A stretch of 64,000 nt of DNA from Variovorax beijingensis (GCF_003951285.1 NZ_RXFQ01000009.1:124001-188000), one strand, 5' to 3'; positions 26,750 through 37,804 are shown, numbered from the stretch's first letter. The notes: a model not told the origin generated them from the letters alone. Numbers and translations: made by a program.

Positions 26750-27202
26750 ATGGCAATCCACGAACTGTTTCCGTATCTCTGCGTCGACGATGCCGGCGCG
26801 GCCATCGACTTCTATTGCAAGGTCTTCGAAGTCAAGGAGATCTTCCGGCTCACCGAGCCGAGCGGCCGCATCGGCCATGCGGAACTCGACTTCCACAACG
26901 GCGCGATCCTGATGATCTCGGACGAGTTCGCCGAATACAACATCCGCAGCGCCAGGACGCTGGGCGGCACCGCGGTGACGCTGCACCTGCACGTGGACGA
27001 TGCCGACGCCGTGGTGGCGCGTGCCGTGGCAGCCGGCGCCACGCTCGACATGGCGCCGCAGGACCAGTTCTACGGCGAGCGATCGGGCGTGTTCCGCGAT
27101 CCCTTCGGCCATCGCTGGAACGTGGGCCACAGCATCGAGAAGCTGACGCCGGAAGAAATGCAGCGGCGCTATACCGCGATGTTCGATTCCGAAGGCGCCT
27201 AG
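26750..27202 (+). CDS. VOC (glyoxalase/bleomycin-resistance) family protein
   Basis: A 150-residue protein of the vicinal oxygen chelate superfamily, of the PhnB/YdcR-like type: FPYLCVDDAGAAIDFYCKVF at the front, HAELDFHNGAILMISDE, and DPFGHRWNVGHSIE at the end. Possible metal ligands are His and Glu in these segments (not all can be confirmed). The family includes dioxygenases, glyoxalases and binding proteins; the reaction cannot be predicted here. It lies just downstream of the AraC regulator gene on the same strand. Confidence 0.85.
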   Translation: MAIHELFPYLCVDDAGAAIDFYCKVFEVKEIFRLTEPSGRIGHAELDFHNGAILMISDEFAEYNIRSARTLGGTAVTLHLHVDDADAVVARAVAAGATLDMAPQDQFYGERSGVFRDPFGHRWNVGHSIEKLTPEEMQRRYTAMFDSEGA

Positions 27203-27218
27203 GCGGCCGTCCGGAATA

Positions 27219-27776
27219 TCAGCCCGCGGGCTTCGAGACTTGCCCGCGCACCGGCAGGCGCCGAGGCTCGCCCCTTCTCTTCGCCGCACCGACTTCCTTC
27301 GAGATGGACGAGACCACGGTGGCCCATTCCTCCGGACTGAGCAGCAGTGCCGTATGCGAATGCAACAGCGTGTCTTCCTTGTCCAGATGCGCGGACATCA
27401 AGTGCCGGTGCTGCTGCAGCAGCGCGTCGGCCGCCGCGGCCGCGCCCGTGTCGCCGGATCCGGCGCGCTCCAGGAGGAGCTTTGACTGTGCAAGGAGGCC
27501 GCTGCAGCGCTCGCTCTCCGAATCGAGCTGGTCGAGAAGCCCGTCGGCCTCGCTCGACCTGCCGCGCAGCATGTTCAGCATGACAACGCCCTTGGGACGG
27601 TGCGTTGTTTCTTCGAAGGCCTGAAGGCGCTCGATGACGTCGATGGCAGCCCTTGCCCGTTGCCGGACGCTCGCCTCAACCCCCGCCTTCATCGCCGTTT
27701 CGAGGCGGGCCAGCAACTCCCGGGTGCGAACGTGCTCGGCGCGCAAGATGGCCCACGCGCATTCAGCCGCCAACAT
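27219..27776 (-). CDS. Hemerythrin-like (HHE) domain protein
   Basis: A 185-residue helical protein with histidine/glutamate spacing of the hemerythrin fold: His15, His59, His123/His125, His130 and Glu134 (HRHLMSAHLDKEDTLL). Such proteins bind a non-heme di-iron centre and may sense or store oxygen, nitric oxide or iron. Not every ligand can be confirmed by eye, so iron binding is likely rather than certain. It is cytosolic. A good GAAGGAG site precedes ATG 27776. It is convergent with the VOC gene. Confidence 0.75.
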   Translation of the reverse strand: MLAAECAWAILRAEHVRTRELLARLETAMKAGVEASVRQRARAAIDVIERLQAFEETTHRPKGVVMLNMLRGRSSEADGLLDQLDSESERCSGLLAQSKLLLERAGSGDTGAAAAADALLQQHRHLMSAHLDKEDTLLHSHTALLLSPEEWATVVSSISKEVGAAKRRGEPRRLPVRGQVSKPAG

Positions 27777-27953
27777 GCTTCACTCCTTCGGAGCCGCGAA
27801 CGGCCCCAAGCCTTGCCTGTGAACCTAAGCCTTTAACGCTATGGTTCTACGCCGTTGCGGCGGCCGCTGCAAGCCGCGCCGGCGCATATGCGCGCTGCAC
27901 CTACAGCGCGGCGGCCCGAATGCCGATGAGGCGCTGCCGCAGGCGCAGCGAGG

Positions 27954-28478
27954 TCAGACCGACCACTTCTCCAGCAGCTTCTCGGCGCCGAGCGAGTCGT
28001 AGCCTTCGAAGGGCTGATGGATCCACGGGTTGGTCGGCAGGTACTCGACCGAGTAGTCGGGCGTGAAGGTGGAGAGCGCCTTGGTCCAGATCACCGCGCT
28101 GCGCAGTTCGGTGATCGGCTTGTAGTTGTTGCGCAGCATGTCCATCACCGCATGCAGCGTGTGGCCCGAGTCGGCCAGGTCGTCCACCAGCAGCACCCTG
28201 CCGGCGATCTCGCCCTTGGGCGTGGTGATGAAGCGCGCGATGTCCAGGTGCCCTTGCACCGTGCCGGCGTCGGCCCGGTACGAGCTGGTCGACATGATCG
28301 CCAGCGGCTTGTCGAAGATGCGCGAAAGCACATCGCCCGGCCGCATGCCGCCGCGCGCGAGGCACAGGATGGTGTCGAAGTGCCAGCCCGACTGGTGGAT
28401 CTTGATCGCGAGCTTCTCGATCAGGTTGTTGTACTCGTCGTAGCTGACGTAGAGATGCTTGCCGTCTTCGGTCAACAT
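27954..28478 (-). CDS. Purine phosphoribosyltransferase
   Basis: A 174-residue type I phosphoribosyltransferase that attaches ribose-5-phosphate from PRPP to a purine base for salvage. The PRPP loop RVLLVDDLADSGHT is at 94-107. LCLARGGMRPGDVLS near 38-52 is the second family hallmark. Xanthine, guanine or hypoxanthine is the likely base; the bases cannot be told apart by eye. It is the last gene of the hisZ-purA-phosphoribosyltransferase stretch, 19 bases after purA, which pairs salvage with de novo AMP synthesis. Confidence 0.88.
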   Translation of the reverse strand: MLTEDGKHLYVSYDEYNNLIEKLAIKIHQSGWHFDTILCLARGGMRPGDVLSRIFDKPLAIMSTSSYRADAGTVQGHLDIARFITTPKGEIAGRVLLVDDLADSGHTLHAVMDMLRNNYKPITELRSAVIWTKALSTFTPDYSVEYLPTNPWIHQPFEGYDSLGAEKLLEKWSV

Positions 28479-28497
28479 GGTGGGGGTTCGCTCCTGT

Positions 28498-29844
<1,347 letters not shown>

Positions 29845-29852
29845 TCAAAAAT

Positions 29853-31013
29853 TCAGATGGCTCGGACTTGCCACTGCCCTGCGTGCTCGACGAGCTCGCG
29901 GTCGCAATGGAATTCATCGATCTCGCTGCCGTGGCCCGGCAGTGCGCAGACCACGATCTCGCCGGCCCTGCGCAGCCCGGCAATGGCATCTCGCAGGCCG
30001 GCCGCGTCGCTCCAGGGCGCGCGGATGGCGGCACGCAGCGGACGCGCCGGCAGCACGCCGACCAGTTCGCGCACGTCGAGGCTGAAGCCGACCGCCGGCC
30101 GGTTGCGGCCGAACACGGCGCCGACTTCGTCATAGCGCCCGCCGCGCACCAGCGCATCGGCCGCGCCCGGCACGTAGATACCGAAGCGCATGCCGCTGTA
30201 GTAGGCATAGCCGCGCAGGTCGGCCAGGTCGAAGCTGATCTGCCGCGCCGGATCTGCGCCGAGGCTTGCGGCCAGTTGCTTCAATCCGGCCAGCGCCGCG
30301 CTCACGGCCGGCGTGCCCTTGAGGGCCTTGGCGGCCTCGTCGAGCACCGCCGCATCGCCATACAGCTGGACCAGCGCGCGCAGGCCGTCGCGCGACGACG
30401 CCGGAAAGTTGCGCGTCAGCGCATGCAGCTCGCTCGCGTCCTTGGCAACCAGCGCCGCGTGCACGCGCGCCAGCATGGCGGCGTCGACCGGCACGCCCGC
30501 AAACAGCGCCCGCACGATGCGCGCATCCGCCAGGTCGACGATCACGCCGTCCTTCAGGCCCGACGCATGCAGGCAATCGAGCGCCAGCAGCAGCACTTCG
30601 GTGTCGGCCTCGAGGCCCGCATGGCCATAGATTTCGGCCCCGAACTGCAACGGCTCGCGCGTGGCGTGCGGCCTGTCGGGGCGGGTGTGCAGCACCGGCC
30701 CGCAGTAGCACAGCCGTGCCACGCCTTCGCGGTTCAGCAGGTGGGCGTCGATGCGTGCCACCTGGGGCGTGGTGTCGGCCCGCAGGCCCATGCTGCGGCC
30801 GGAGAGTTGGTCGACCAGCTTGAAGGTTTGGAGGTCGAGCGCCTCGCCGGTGCCGGACAGCAGCGACTCGAGGTGCTCGAGCAGCGGCGGCATTACCAGC
30901 TCGTAGCCATAGCCACGGGCGGTATCGAGCAGCTGGCGTCGAAGTTCTTCGATGTGGCGCGCCTCGGAAGGCAGCACATCGGCAATGTGATCCGGGAGGA
31001 CCCAGGCGGACAT
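29853..31013 (-). CDS. hisZ: ATP phosphoribosyltransferase regulatory subunit HisZ
   Basis: A 386-residue paralogue of histidyl-tRNA synthetase without aminoacylation function. It activates short-form HisG, the first enzyme of histidine synthesis. It has the class II synthetase-like core ([46 protein letters not shown]; the motif 3-like [13 protein letters not shown]) but lacks the tRNA-binding C-terminal domain of HisS, which is encoded separately at 38503-39825. hisG is not nearby. It lies between the DUF2065 gene and purA. Confidence 0.93.
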   Translation of the reverse strand: MSAWVLPDHIADVLPSEARHIEELRRQLLDTARGYGYELVMPPLLEHLESLLSGTGEALDLQTFKLVDQLSGRSMGLRADTTPQVARIDAHLLNREGVARLCYCGPVLHTRPDRPHATREPLQFGAEIYGHAGLEADTEVLLLALDCLHASGLKDGVIVDLADARIVRALFAGVPVDAAMLARVHAALVAKDASELHALTRNFPASSRDGLRALVQLYGDAAVLDEAAKALKGTPAVSAALAGLKQLAASLGADPARQISFDLADLRGYAYYSGMRFGIYVPGAADALVRGGRYDEVGAVFGRNRPAVGFSLDVRELVGVLPARPLRAAIRAPWSDAAGLRDAIAGLRRAGEIVVCALPGHGSEIDEFHCDRELVEHAGQWQVRAI

Positions 31014-31056
31014 GGGGATCGGGGGCGTGGTTAAACCGGGATTCTACCGGGCCGCG

Positions 31057-31245
31057 CTACCCCAGCAGCCAAAGAAGGGCCAAACCCAGCAAGATGCTGC
31101 AGAGTCCGAAGAAGCGCAGCTGGCCGTCGCGCAGCTGCATGAGCTGCCCGAAACCGCGCCGCCACCCGCCCGGCGAGACGAAAGGCAGGATGCCCTCGAT
31201 CACCAGGACGAGCGCCAGCGCACTCCAGAAGATCTCGGCGCTCAC
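31057..31245 (-). CDS. DUF2065 small membrane protein
   Basis: A 62-residue protein with two hydrophobic helices and the family core LVIEGILPFVSPGGWRR. It is a DUF2065 protein (YjeT in E. coli) and is typically found right after hflC in proteobacteria, as here: 18 bases after hflC and 43 before hisZ. Its function is unknown. Position suggests a link to the HflKC complex, but this is only association. Confidence 0.88.
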   Translation of the reverse strand: MSAEIFWSALALVLVIEGILPFVSPGGWRRGFGQLMQLRDGQLRFFGLCSILLGLALLWLLG

Positions 31246-31263
31246 GGGCGGCCCGGCGCCGGA

Positions 31264-32169
31264 TCAGCGGCGTGGAGGAGCGTTGCCTGCGGGCGTGCCG
31301 GCGCTCTGCATGGCGCGGAAGAAGTCCGACGACGGGTCGAGCACCATCACGTCGCTCTTCTTGTTGAAGCTTTGCTTGTAGGCGTCCAGGCTGCGGTAGA
31401 ACTGCGCAAACTGCGGATCGCGGCCGAAGGCCTCGCTGTAGGCAGCGGCGGCCTGGGCATCGCCCTCGCCCTTGATCTTCTGGGCATCGCGGTAGGCGTT
31501 CGCCACGATCACTTCGCGCTGGCGGTCGGCGTCGGCGCGGATCTTTTCACCTTCCGCAAAGCCGGTCGAACGCAATTCATTGGCCACGCGCTTGCGCTCC
31601 GCCTCCATCCGGCGATAGACCGATTCGGTGATGGCTTCCACATAGTCGACACGCGTGATGCGCACGTCGATGACGTCAACGCCCCAGGGCTTGGCACCCT
31701 TCACCACGGCCAGCACCTCGCGCTGCACGTCGGCCATCAGCGCCTCGCGGCGCACCGAGATCAGGTCGCGCACGGTGCGCTTGTTGATGTTTTCCTGGAA
31801 GGCGTTGCGCACCACGCGGTTGAGCTGCATGGCACCCGCGTTTTCGTCGAGACCCACGTTGCGGATGTAGGCCTGCGGATCGGTGATGCGCCAGCGCACG
31901 TACCAATCGATCACCACGCGCTGCTTCTCGGCCGTGAGCATGGGCTCGGTGTCGAGGCTGGAGAGCGTGAGCAGCCGCTTGTCGATGTACGACACGTTCT
32001 GGAACGGCGGCGGCAGCTTGAAGTTCAGGCCGGGCTCGGTGATGACCTGCTTGATCTGGCCGAGGGCATACACCACGCCGAACTGGCGCTGGTCGACGAC
32101 GAAGAGCGTCGAGCTCAGCAGCACCAGCAGCACGAGGATCGACGAAGCGATGAATCCGATTCTGTTCAT
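31264..32169 (-). CDS. hflC: HflC, modulator of FtsH protease
   Basis: A 301-residue SPFH/band-7 membrane protein that assembles with HflK into a large cage around the FtsH protease. One N-terminal transmembrane helix (about 5-23) precedes the SPFH domain, with GEGDAQAAAAYSEAFG in the coiled-coil helix near 220-235 and a C-terminal disordered tail. ATG 32169 gives the family-typical start. It is translated 16 bases after hflK and 18 before the DUF2065 gene. Confidence 0.95.
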   Translation of the reverse strand: MNRIGFIASSILVLLVLLSSTLFVVDQRQFGVVYALGQIKQVITEPGLNFKLPPPFQNVSYIDKRLLTLSSLDTEPMLTAEKQRVVIDWYVRWRITDPQAYIRNVGLDENAGAMQLNRVVRNAFQENINKRTVRDLISVRREALMADVQREVLAVVKGAKPWGVDVIDVRITRVDYVEAITESVYRRMEAERKRVANELRSTGFAEGEKIRADADRQREVIVANAYRDAQKIKGEGDAQAAAAYSEAFGRDPQFAQFYRSLDAYKQSFNKKSDVMVLDPSSDFFRAMQSAGTPAGNAPPRR

Positions 32170-32185
32170 GTTCTTACTGGCCTTT

Positions 32186-33556
32186 TCAACGCACGTCGCG
32201 ATCGCGCGAACGGCCATCGCGGGCGCGGCTTTCGCTCGATGGCGGCGCCACCGGAATCACCGACGACTGGGCTGGCGCGGTACCCGCCACGCTGGGACTG
32301 GCCGCATCGACCGGCGTTGCGGCCGGATTGTTGCCGCTCAGCTGCATGAGCTTGTCCAGCGGCAGGTACAGCAGGTTGGAGCCTTGCTTGGTATCGACCA
32401 GCACCTTGGTGGTGCTGGCGTAGATCTGCTGCATGGCGTCGGTATACATGCGGTCGCGCGTCACCTGCGGCGCCTTCTGGTACTCGGCCAGCACCGCACC
32501 AAAGCGCCCGGCATCACCTTGCGCCTGCGCAACGATGCGCGCCTTGTAGGCCTCGGACTCTTCCTTGAGGCGCGACGAAGTACCGGTTGCACGCGGAATC
32601 ACGTCGTTTGCATAGGCCTGGGCCTCGTTCTTGGCGCGCTCGCGCTCCTGTCCGGCCTTGAGCACATCGTCGAAGGCGGCCTGCACCTGCTCGGGTGGCC
32701 GCACGCCGCCTTGCTGCAGGTTGATGCCGACGACCTCGACCCCGACCTTGTAGCGATCGAGGATGGTCTGCATCAACGTACGCACGCGCGGCGCGATCTG
32801 GTCGCGCTCCTCGGCAAGGGCCGCGTCCATCTTCATCTTGCCGACCACTTCGCGCACGGCGGTTTCCGCCACCTGCACCACGGTTTCGGTGGGTGATTTG
32901 CTTTCGTACAGATAGGCGCGCGCATCGCTCAGGCGGTATTGCACGGCGAACTTGATCTCGACGATGTTCTCGTCTTCGGTCAGCATGGCCGATTCGCGCA
33001 GGCCGGTCGAACGCACGATGGCATCGCGGCCGACGTCAGTCGAGCGGATCTGCGTGACCACCACCACTTCGTGGCGCTGGATGGGGTATGGCAGGCGCCA
33101 GTTGAAGCCCGCGCCCACGGTCGACTTGTAGCGCCCGAACTGGGTCACCACGGCCTGCTGGCCTTCATTCACGATGAAGAAGCCGGTACCGAGCCAGATG
33201 AGAACGGCAACCGCCGCCACCAGTCCGAGGCCGAAGCCGGCATTCTTCATGTCAGGACGGTAGCCGTTGCCGCCGCCGCCGTTGTTGCCGCCGCTGGGGC
33301 GATTGCCGCCGCCCTTGCCGCCGAAGAAGCCCCCCAGCTTGCGATTGAGGTCGCGCCAGAGTTCGTCGAGGTCGGGCGGCCCCTGGTTCGGGCCCTGGCC
33401 GCGGGGGCGGTTGCCGTTGCCGTTGTTGTTGCCCGAGGGCGGTGGCGTCGGTGCGCCCGGCGGGTCGCCGTCGGGAGGCCGGTTGCCGGTCGGGCGGTCG
33501 CCGTTGGACGACGGCTCGTCACCACGGCCCCATCGGCCATCGTTCAGGTTGAACAT
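32186..33556 (-). CDS. hflK: HflK, modulator of FtsH protease
   Basis: A 456-residue SPFH/band-7 protein, partner of HflC. Residues 10-100 are an unusually Asn/Gly/Pro-rich, disordered cytoplasmic segment; a transmembrane helix spans about 108-128; the SPFH domain and coiled coil follow, with QGDAGRFGAVLAEYQKAP near 370. A GAGAGGG ribosome site nine bases before ATG 33556 and homology to typical MFNLND starts support this start; ATG 33592 would add 12 residues. It lies 74 bases after hflX. Confidence 0.92.
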   Translation of the reverse strand: MFNLNDGRWGRGDEPSSNGDRPTGNRPPDGDPPGAPTPPPSGNNNGNGNRPRGQGPNQGPPDLDELWRDLNRKLGGFFGGKGGGNRPSGGNNGGGGNGYRPDMKNAGFGLGLVAAVAVLIWLGTGFFIVNEGQQAVVTQFGRYKSTVGAGFNWRLPYPIQRHEVVVVTQIRSTDVGRDAIVRSTGLRESAMLTEDENIVEIKFAVQYRLSDARAYLYESKSPTETVVQVAETAVREVVGKMKMDAALAEERDQIAPRVRTLMQTILDRYKVGVEVVGINLQQGGVRPPEQVQAAFDDVLKAGQERERAKNEAQAYANDVIPRATGTSSRLKEESEAYKARIVAQAQGDAGRFGAVLAEYQKAPQVTRDRMYTDAMQQIYASTTKVLVDTKQGSNLLYLPLDKLMQLSGNNPAATPVDAASPSVAGTAPAQSSVIPVAPPSSESRARDGRSRDRDVR

Positions 33557-33630
33557 GCCCAGAAACCCTCTCCACGCTGGCTTTGCATTCATTCGCTTCG
33601 TTCTCTTGTCAGTGGCGGGATTGTGCCCAA

Positions 33631-34800
33631 TCAATTGGCGGTATCGTGCAATTCAGTGTCGGCCTCTGGGGTCATCGTATCGCCCAGGGAGCCCGACCGG
33701 CGGGCCAGTTCGGCTCGCAGAAGTGGCAGCCCCTCGCCGCTGCGGGCGCTGAGGAAGATACGCGGAACCCGCACGCCGTCGATTTCCATGTCGTCCTGCA
33801 GATGCAGCGGGTGCTGCGCAGTTTCAAGGGCATCGAGCTTGTTGAACACCAGAAGCTGCGGAACTGTGTCGGCACCGATGTCGCGAAGAACGGACTGCAC
33901 CTCGGCCATCTGCTCCGGGTAATGCGGATTGGAGGCGTCCACCACGTGCAGCAGCAAGTCGGCATCGACGGCCTCCTGCAGCGTGGCCTTGAAGGCATCG
34001 ACCAGCCCGTGCGGAAGGTCGCGAATGAAGCCGACGGTATCGGAAATCGAAACCTGCCTGCGGGCATCGCCCAGGTAGAGGTTGCGCGTGGTGGTGTCGA
34101 GCGTGGCAAAGAGCTGGTCGGCCGCGTACGCGCGAGCCTTGACCAGGGCATTGAACAGGGACGACTTGCCGGCGTTGGTATAGCCCACGAGCGAGATGTT
34201 GAAGGTCTCGCGGCGCTCGCGCTGGCGGCGCTGCGTGCCGCGCTGCTTCTGCACCTTGGCCAGGCGCTCGCGCGTGCGCTTGATCGATTCGCTGATCATC
34301 CGGCGATCGAGCTCGATCTGCTTTTCGCCGGGACCGCCGCGCACGCCCGCACCGCCCGTCTGGCGCTCCAGGTGGGACCAGCGGCGCACCAGGCGCGTGC
34401 TCAGGTACTGCAGGCGAGCCAGCTCGACCTGCAGCTTGCCCTCATGGGAGCGGGCACGCTGGGCGAAGATTTCGAGGATGAGGAAGGTCCGGTCGTACAC
34501 CGCCACGTCGAGCTGGCGCTCGAGGTTGCGCTGCTGCGCCGGGCTTAGCGACTGGTCGAAGATGACCTCGCTGGCCTGATGCATGGCGGCCAGTTCCTTG
34601 ATTTCGTCGGCCTTGCCGCTGCCGACGAACAGGGCCGCGTCGGGCGCCTTGCGCTTGCAGACGAGGCGCGCGACAGGCGCAAGGCCCGCGGTCTGCGCGA
34701 GCAGGCCGAGTTCCTCGAGTTCGCTGTCGAAATGGGGCAGCCCGAAATCGACGCCGACGAGAACGGCGGCGCCTTCCTGGCGGGAGTTCAGTTCAGACAA
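33631..34800 (-). CDS. hflX: Ribosome-splitting GTPase HflX
   Basis: A 389-residue GTPase that rescues stalled ribosomes under stress. The N-terminal domain (about 12-190) holds the GGxGxR(G)PGE-type motif (GGAGVRGGPGEKQIE) and a coiled coil. The G domain has GYTNAGKS at 206-213, DTVGF, and NKLD. A perfect terminator lies between hfq and hflX, so it may have its own promoter or depend on read-through. It is the next gene after hfq, as in many proteobacteria. Confidence 0.95.
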   Translation of the reverse strand: MSELNSRQEGAAVLVGVDFGLPHFDSELEELGLLAQTAGLAPVARLVCKRKAPDAALFVGSGKADEIKELAAMHQASEVIFDQSLSPAQQRNLERQLDVAVYDRTFLILEIFAQRARSHEGKLQVELARLQYLSTRLVRRWSHLERQTGGAGVRGGPGEKQIELDRRMISESIKRTRERLAKVQKQRGTQRRQRERRETFNISLVGYTNAGKSSLFNALVKARAYAADQLFATLDTTTRNLYLGDARRQVSISDTVGFIRDLPHGLVDAFKATLQEAVDADLLLHVVDASNPHYPEQMAEVQSVLRDIGADTVPQLLVFNKLDALETAQHPLHLQDDMEIDGVRVPRIFLSARSGEGLPLLRAELARRSGSLGDTMTPEADTELHDTAN

Positions 34801-34814
34801 GCGGGATCAATATG

Positions 34815-34844
34815 GAAAAAGCGCGGCGGGGTTACCGCCGCGCT
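34815..34844 (-). terminator. Intrinsic terminator downstream of hfq
   Basis: Perfect 10-base stem on the minus strand, AGCGCGGCGG with CCGCCGCGCT (34820-34829 pairs 34835-34844), five-base loop, then five Ts. It lies eight bases after the hfq stop and 15 bases before the hflX start. It probably ends most hfq transcripts, with partial read-through into hflX possible. Confidence 0.88.
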
Positions 34845-34852
34845 CCGCGCGA

Positions 34853-35098
34853 TCAGGCTGCGGCGTCGTCGTTCTCGGCAGCCGAGAAGTTGACGGCACG
34901 ACCCGGCACGATGGTGGAGATGGCGTGCTTGTAGACCATTTGCGTCACCGTGTTGCGAAGCAACACGACGTACTGGTCGAAAGACTCGATCTGGCCCTGC
35001 AGCTTGATACCGTTCACCAGATAAATGGAGACCGGCACATGCTCGCGACGCAGGGTGTTCAGAAACGGGTCTTGTAGAAGTTGCCCTTTATTGCTCAC
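34853..35098 (-). CDS. hfq: RNA chaperone Hfq
   Basis: An 81-residue hexameric Sm-like RNA chaperone that pairs small RNAs with mRNAs. The family motifs are complete: [38 protein letters not shown] and the [10 protein letters not shown] proximal-face motif. The start is a GTG at 35098 with a GGAGA site seven bases upstream, the usual end-point of Hfq homologues. It lies 164 bases downstream of der and carries its own upstream gap, with a strong terminator behind it. Confidence 0.95.
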   Translation of the reverse strand: MSNKGQLLQDPFLNTLRREHVPVSIYLVNGIKLQGQIESFDQYVVLLRNTVTQMVYKHAISTIVPGRAVNFSAAENDDAAA

Positions 35099-35262
35099 GA
35101 TATTCTCCGTGTTCAAGAGTAGTTGTTGGAGAGATGACCTTAACACAGGGTTTCTGCGCTGCAGCAATCGGGGCCAAAAGCCTTTGAAAAATAACGTCTC
35201 TCAAAAGGCGGAACTTTCGACCCGGCCACGGCTCATCGGCCGCCATCGGCAGCCAAGCGCGC

Positions 35263-36606
35263 TCAATCGTCCTTGTCCGCAAAGGGATTTTGCGAGCTTT
35301 TGAACTGGATGCGCAAGGGCGTGCCCACAAGATCGAACTCCTTGCGGAAGCGCCCCTCGAGAAAGCGCTTGTAGGCCTCGGTGACGTGCTCCAGCGAATT
35401 GCCGTGGATGATGATCACCGGCGGATTCATGCCGCCCTGATGCGCATATCGCAGCTTGGGCCGGAACATGCCCGCGCGCTTGGGCGACTGGAACTGCACC
35501 GCCTCCAGCAGCAGCCGGGTCAGCACGGGCGTGGACATCTTCCGCGTGGCCGACTTGTGGGCCTGCGCAATGGCCTGCCACACCGGACCGAGGCCCTGGC
35601 GCTTGATGGCCGAGATGAAATGCAGCGATGCGAACTTGAGGAACGGCAACCGGGTCTCGATCTGGCGCTGGATCTGCTCGCGCTGGTAGCTGTCGACCGC
35701 GTCCCACTTGTTGATGGCAATCACCACCGCGCGGCCGCTTTCGAGGATGTAGCCGGCAATGTGCGCGTCCTGGTCGGTCACGCCCTGCGTCGCATCGAGC
35801 AGCAGCAGCACGACGTTGGCCGACTCGATGGCCTGCAGCGTCTTGACCACCGAGAACTTCTCGATCGCCTCGAACACCTTGCCCTTGCGGCGCAGGCCGG
35901 CCGTGTCGATCAGTTCGAAGCGCTGCCCGTTGCGCTCGAACGGCACCGAGATGGCGTCGCGCGTGGTGCCCGGCAAGTCGAACGCCACCAGGCGCTCTTC
36001 GCCGAGCCAGGTGTTGATCAGCGTGGACTTGCCAACGTTCGGCCGTCCGGCCACCGCCAGCTTGATGGGCTTGTTGACGTCGTCCTCGTCCACCTCGTCG
36101 TCCGGGTCGGGCAGGTTCAGCGGTGCGAGCGCCAGCTCGACCAGGTCGCGCATGCCCTGCCCATGCGCCGCGGACACGCCATGCACGTCGCCGAAGCCGA
36201 GTTCGTAGAAATCGACCAGCTTGGTGCCGTCGTGCATGCCTTCGGCCTTGTTGGCCGCCAGCACGCAGGGCTTGCCGAGCCGGCGCAGCTCGTTCGCAAT
36301 GTCGTGGTCCTGCGCCGAAAGGCCTTCGCGGGCATCGACCACGAAGATCACGACGTCGGCCTCGGCCACGGCCTGCCGCGTCTGCTTGGCCATTTCCTTG
36401 TAGATGCCGCTGCCCGCATCGGGCTCGAAGCCGCCGGTGTCGATCACGATGAACTCGTGCTTGCCCAGGCGGCCATTGCCATAGTGGCGGTCGCGCGTGA
36501 GCCCGGCAAAGTCGGCGACGATGGCGTCGCGCGTCTGCGTCAGGCGGTTGAAAAGGGTCGACTTGCCGACGTTGGGCCGCCCGACCAGGGCCACGACCGG
36601 CTTCAT
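35263..36606 (-). CDS. der: Ribosome assembly GTPase Der (EngA)
   Basis: A 447-residue essential GTPase with two tandem G domains, needed for late 50S ribosome assembly. The first P-loop GRPNVGKS is at 9-16 and the second, identical, at 187-194; each has DxxG, NKxE/NKWD and the C-terminal KH-like domain follows. The acidic linker DDEVDEDDV separates the two domains. It follows bamB by 48 bases; the yfgM-bamB-der order is conserved. Confidence 0.96.
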   Translation of the reverse strand: MKPVVALVGRPNVGKSTLFNRLTQTRDAIVADFAGLTRDRHYGNGRLGKHEFIVIDTGGFEPDAGSGIYKEMAKQTRQAVAEADVVIFVVDAREGLSAQDHDIANELRRLGKPCVLAANKAEGMHDGTKLVDFYELGFGDVHGVSAAHGQGMRDLVELALAPLNLPDPDDEVDEDDVNKPIKLAVAGRPNVGKSTLINTWLGEERLVAFDLPGTTRDAISVPFERNGQRFELIDTAGLRRKGKVFEAIEKFSVVKTLQAIESANVVLLLLDATQGVTDQDAHIAGYILESGRAVVIAINKWDAVDSYQREQIQRQIETRLPFLKFASLHFISAIKRQGLGPVWQAIAQAHKSATRKMSTPVLTRLLLEAVQFQSPKRAGMFRPKLRYAHQGGMNPPVIIIHGNSLEHVTEAYKRFLEGRFRKEFDLVGTPLRIQFKSSQNPFADKDD

Positions 36607-36654
36607 GGCCGGCCTTTCAGGGGCGCGGTTTTCATGGTCGGGCCTTGCAGAGAG

Positions 36655-37797
36655 TTATTCAGGGCGATATCCAAACACACCGCCGTTGGCGGTCACCACG
36701 ACCACCGTGTTGCCGGCCATCACCGGGGTGACGCCAATGGCGGAGCCATCGGGCGTGACGCGATTGAGCAGCGCACCATCCTCGCGTGAAACGAAGTGCA
36801 GCGTTCCGGTGCTTTCGCCGATCACCAGCGAACGGCCCACCGCCAGCGGCCCGGTCAGGACGCGGTTCTTGAAACGGGTCGATTGCCAGGCGCGCTCGCC
36901 GTCGGAACGGCGCCAGGCCGTGACGCTGCCATCGGCCTCGGTGCCGTAGACGAAACCCTCGTCGCCGCTGACGCCCTCGGCGCCCACGGCAGGCTTGCTC
37001 CAGAGCAGCTGGCCGCGCAGCGTGTCGACGCAGCCGACATTGGCGTAGTAGGCACGGGCGCACACGGTGTCGCCGACGCGGCTCACGCTGCCGGTCAGGT
37101 CGACCAGGCGCTCCACGTCGTTGGTGCCGCGCGGCGCCGCAATGGGGGCTTCCCAGCGCGAGGTGCCATTGGCCGGGTTGATGCCGACCAGCCGGCCACC
37201 GATGCCCGAGATCAGCGTATCGCCCACGGCGGTCAGCACGCCCGACTTCTTGAGCACGAGGTTCTCGGCTGTGCGCTGCTGCAGCCAGAGGCGGCGGCCG
37301 CTCTGGCCATCCCAGGCGCTGATGCTGCGGTCGGCGGTCTGAACGAAGACGCGGCGGCCGGCCACCAGCGGCGCGGTGAAGGCCTGGGCCGAGAGCCGCT
37401 GCTTCCACAGGACCTTGCCGCCTTCGATGGCCACGAGTTCGTTGTCGGTGGTGACCACCGCGGCCAGCGAGCCGTCGCTGCCGACGCCGGCAGCCAGCTT
37501 GGCGCCTGCATTCGCGCGCCAGGTTTCACGGCCGGCACGCGCGTCGATGGCGACCACGGTGCCGTCGGTGCCGGCCACGGTGACGATGTCGCCGCTGACG
37601 TCGGCGGCCAGCGGGAAGCCCACGGCCGGGATGCGCACGCTCCAGGCCTGGCGCACGCCGAACAACGCGGGGTTGGCGGGCAGTTCGGCCGGCTTGGGCT
37701 TGCTGGTGCCCGAACAGGCAGCCAGCATTGCGGCCAGAACAATGGCCGAACCTGCACGCAGGGCGGACGACTCAGGCATGAAACGCTTGAAATTCAT
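36655..37797 (-). CDS. bamB: Outer membrane assembly lipoprotein BamB
   Basis: A 380-residue beta-propeller lipoprotein of the BAM complex, which inserts beta-barrel proteins into the outer membrane. Lipobox LAAC with Cys28; eight-bladed WD/PQQ-like repeats follow (e.g. VAGTDGTVVAIDARAGRETW, LVGINPANGTSRWE, VFGYRPE at the end). It is placed seven bases after yfgM and 48 before der. BamD, another BAM lipoprotein, is encoded at 48495-49301. Confidence 0.94.
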   Translation of the reverse strand: MNFKRFMPESSALRAGSAIVLAAMLAACSGTSKPKPAELPANPALFGVRQAWSVRIPAVGFPLAADVSGDIVTVAGTDGTVVAIDARAGRETWRANAGAKLAAGVGSDGSLAAVVTTDNELVAIEGGKVLWKQRLSAQAFTAPLVAGRRVFVQTADRSISAWDGQSGRRLWLQQRTAENLVLKKSGVLTAVGDTLISGIGGRLVGINPANGTSRWEAPIAAPRGTNDVERLVDLTGSVSRVGDTVCARAYYANVGCVDTLRGQLLWSKPAVGAEGVSGDEGFVYGTEADGSVTAWRRSDGERAWQSTRFKNRVLTGPLAVGRSLVIGESTGTLHFVSREDGALLNRVTPDGSAIGVTPVMAGNTVVVVTANGGVFGYRPE

Positions 37798-37804
37798 AGT
37801 GCGA

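Noticed and set aside
29853..31013. HisZ as a second histidyl-tRNA synthetase
   Set aside because: It lacks the tRNA-binding C-terminal domain, a complete HisS is present at 38503-39825, and HisZ next to purA is a known arrangement.
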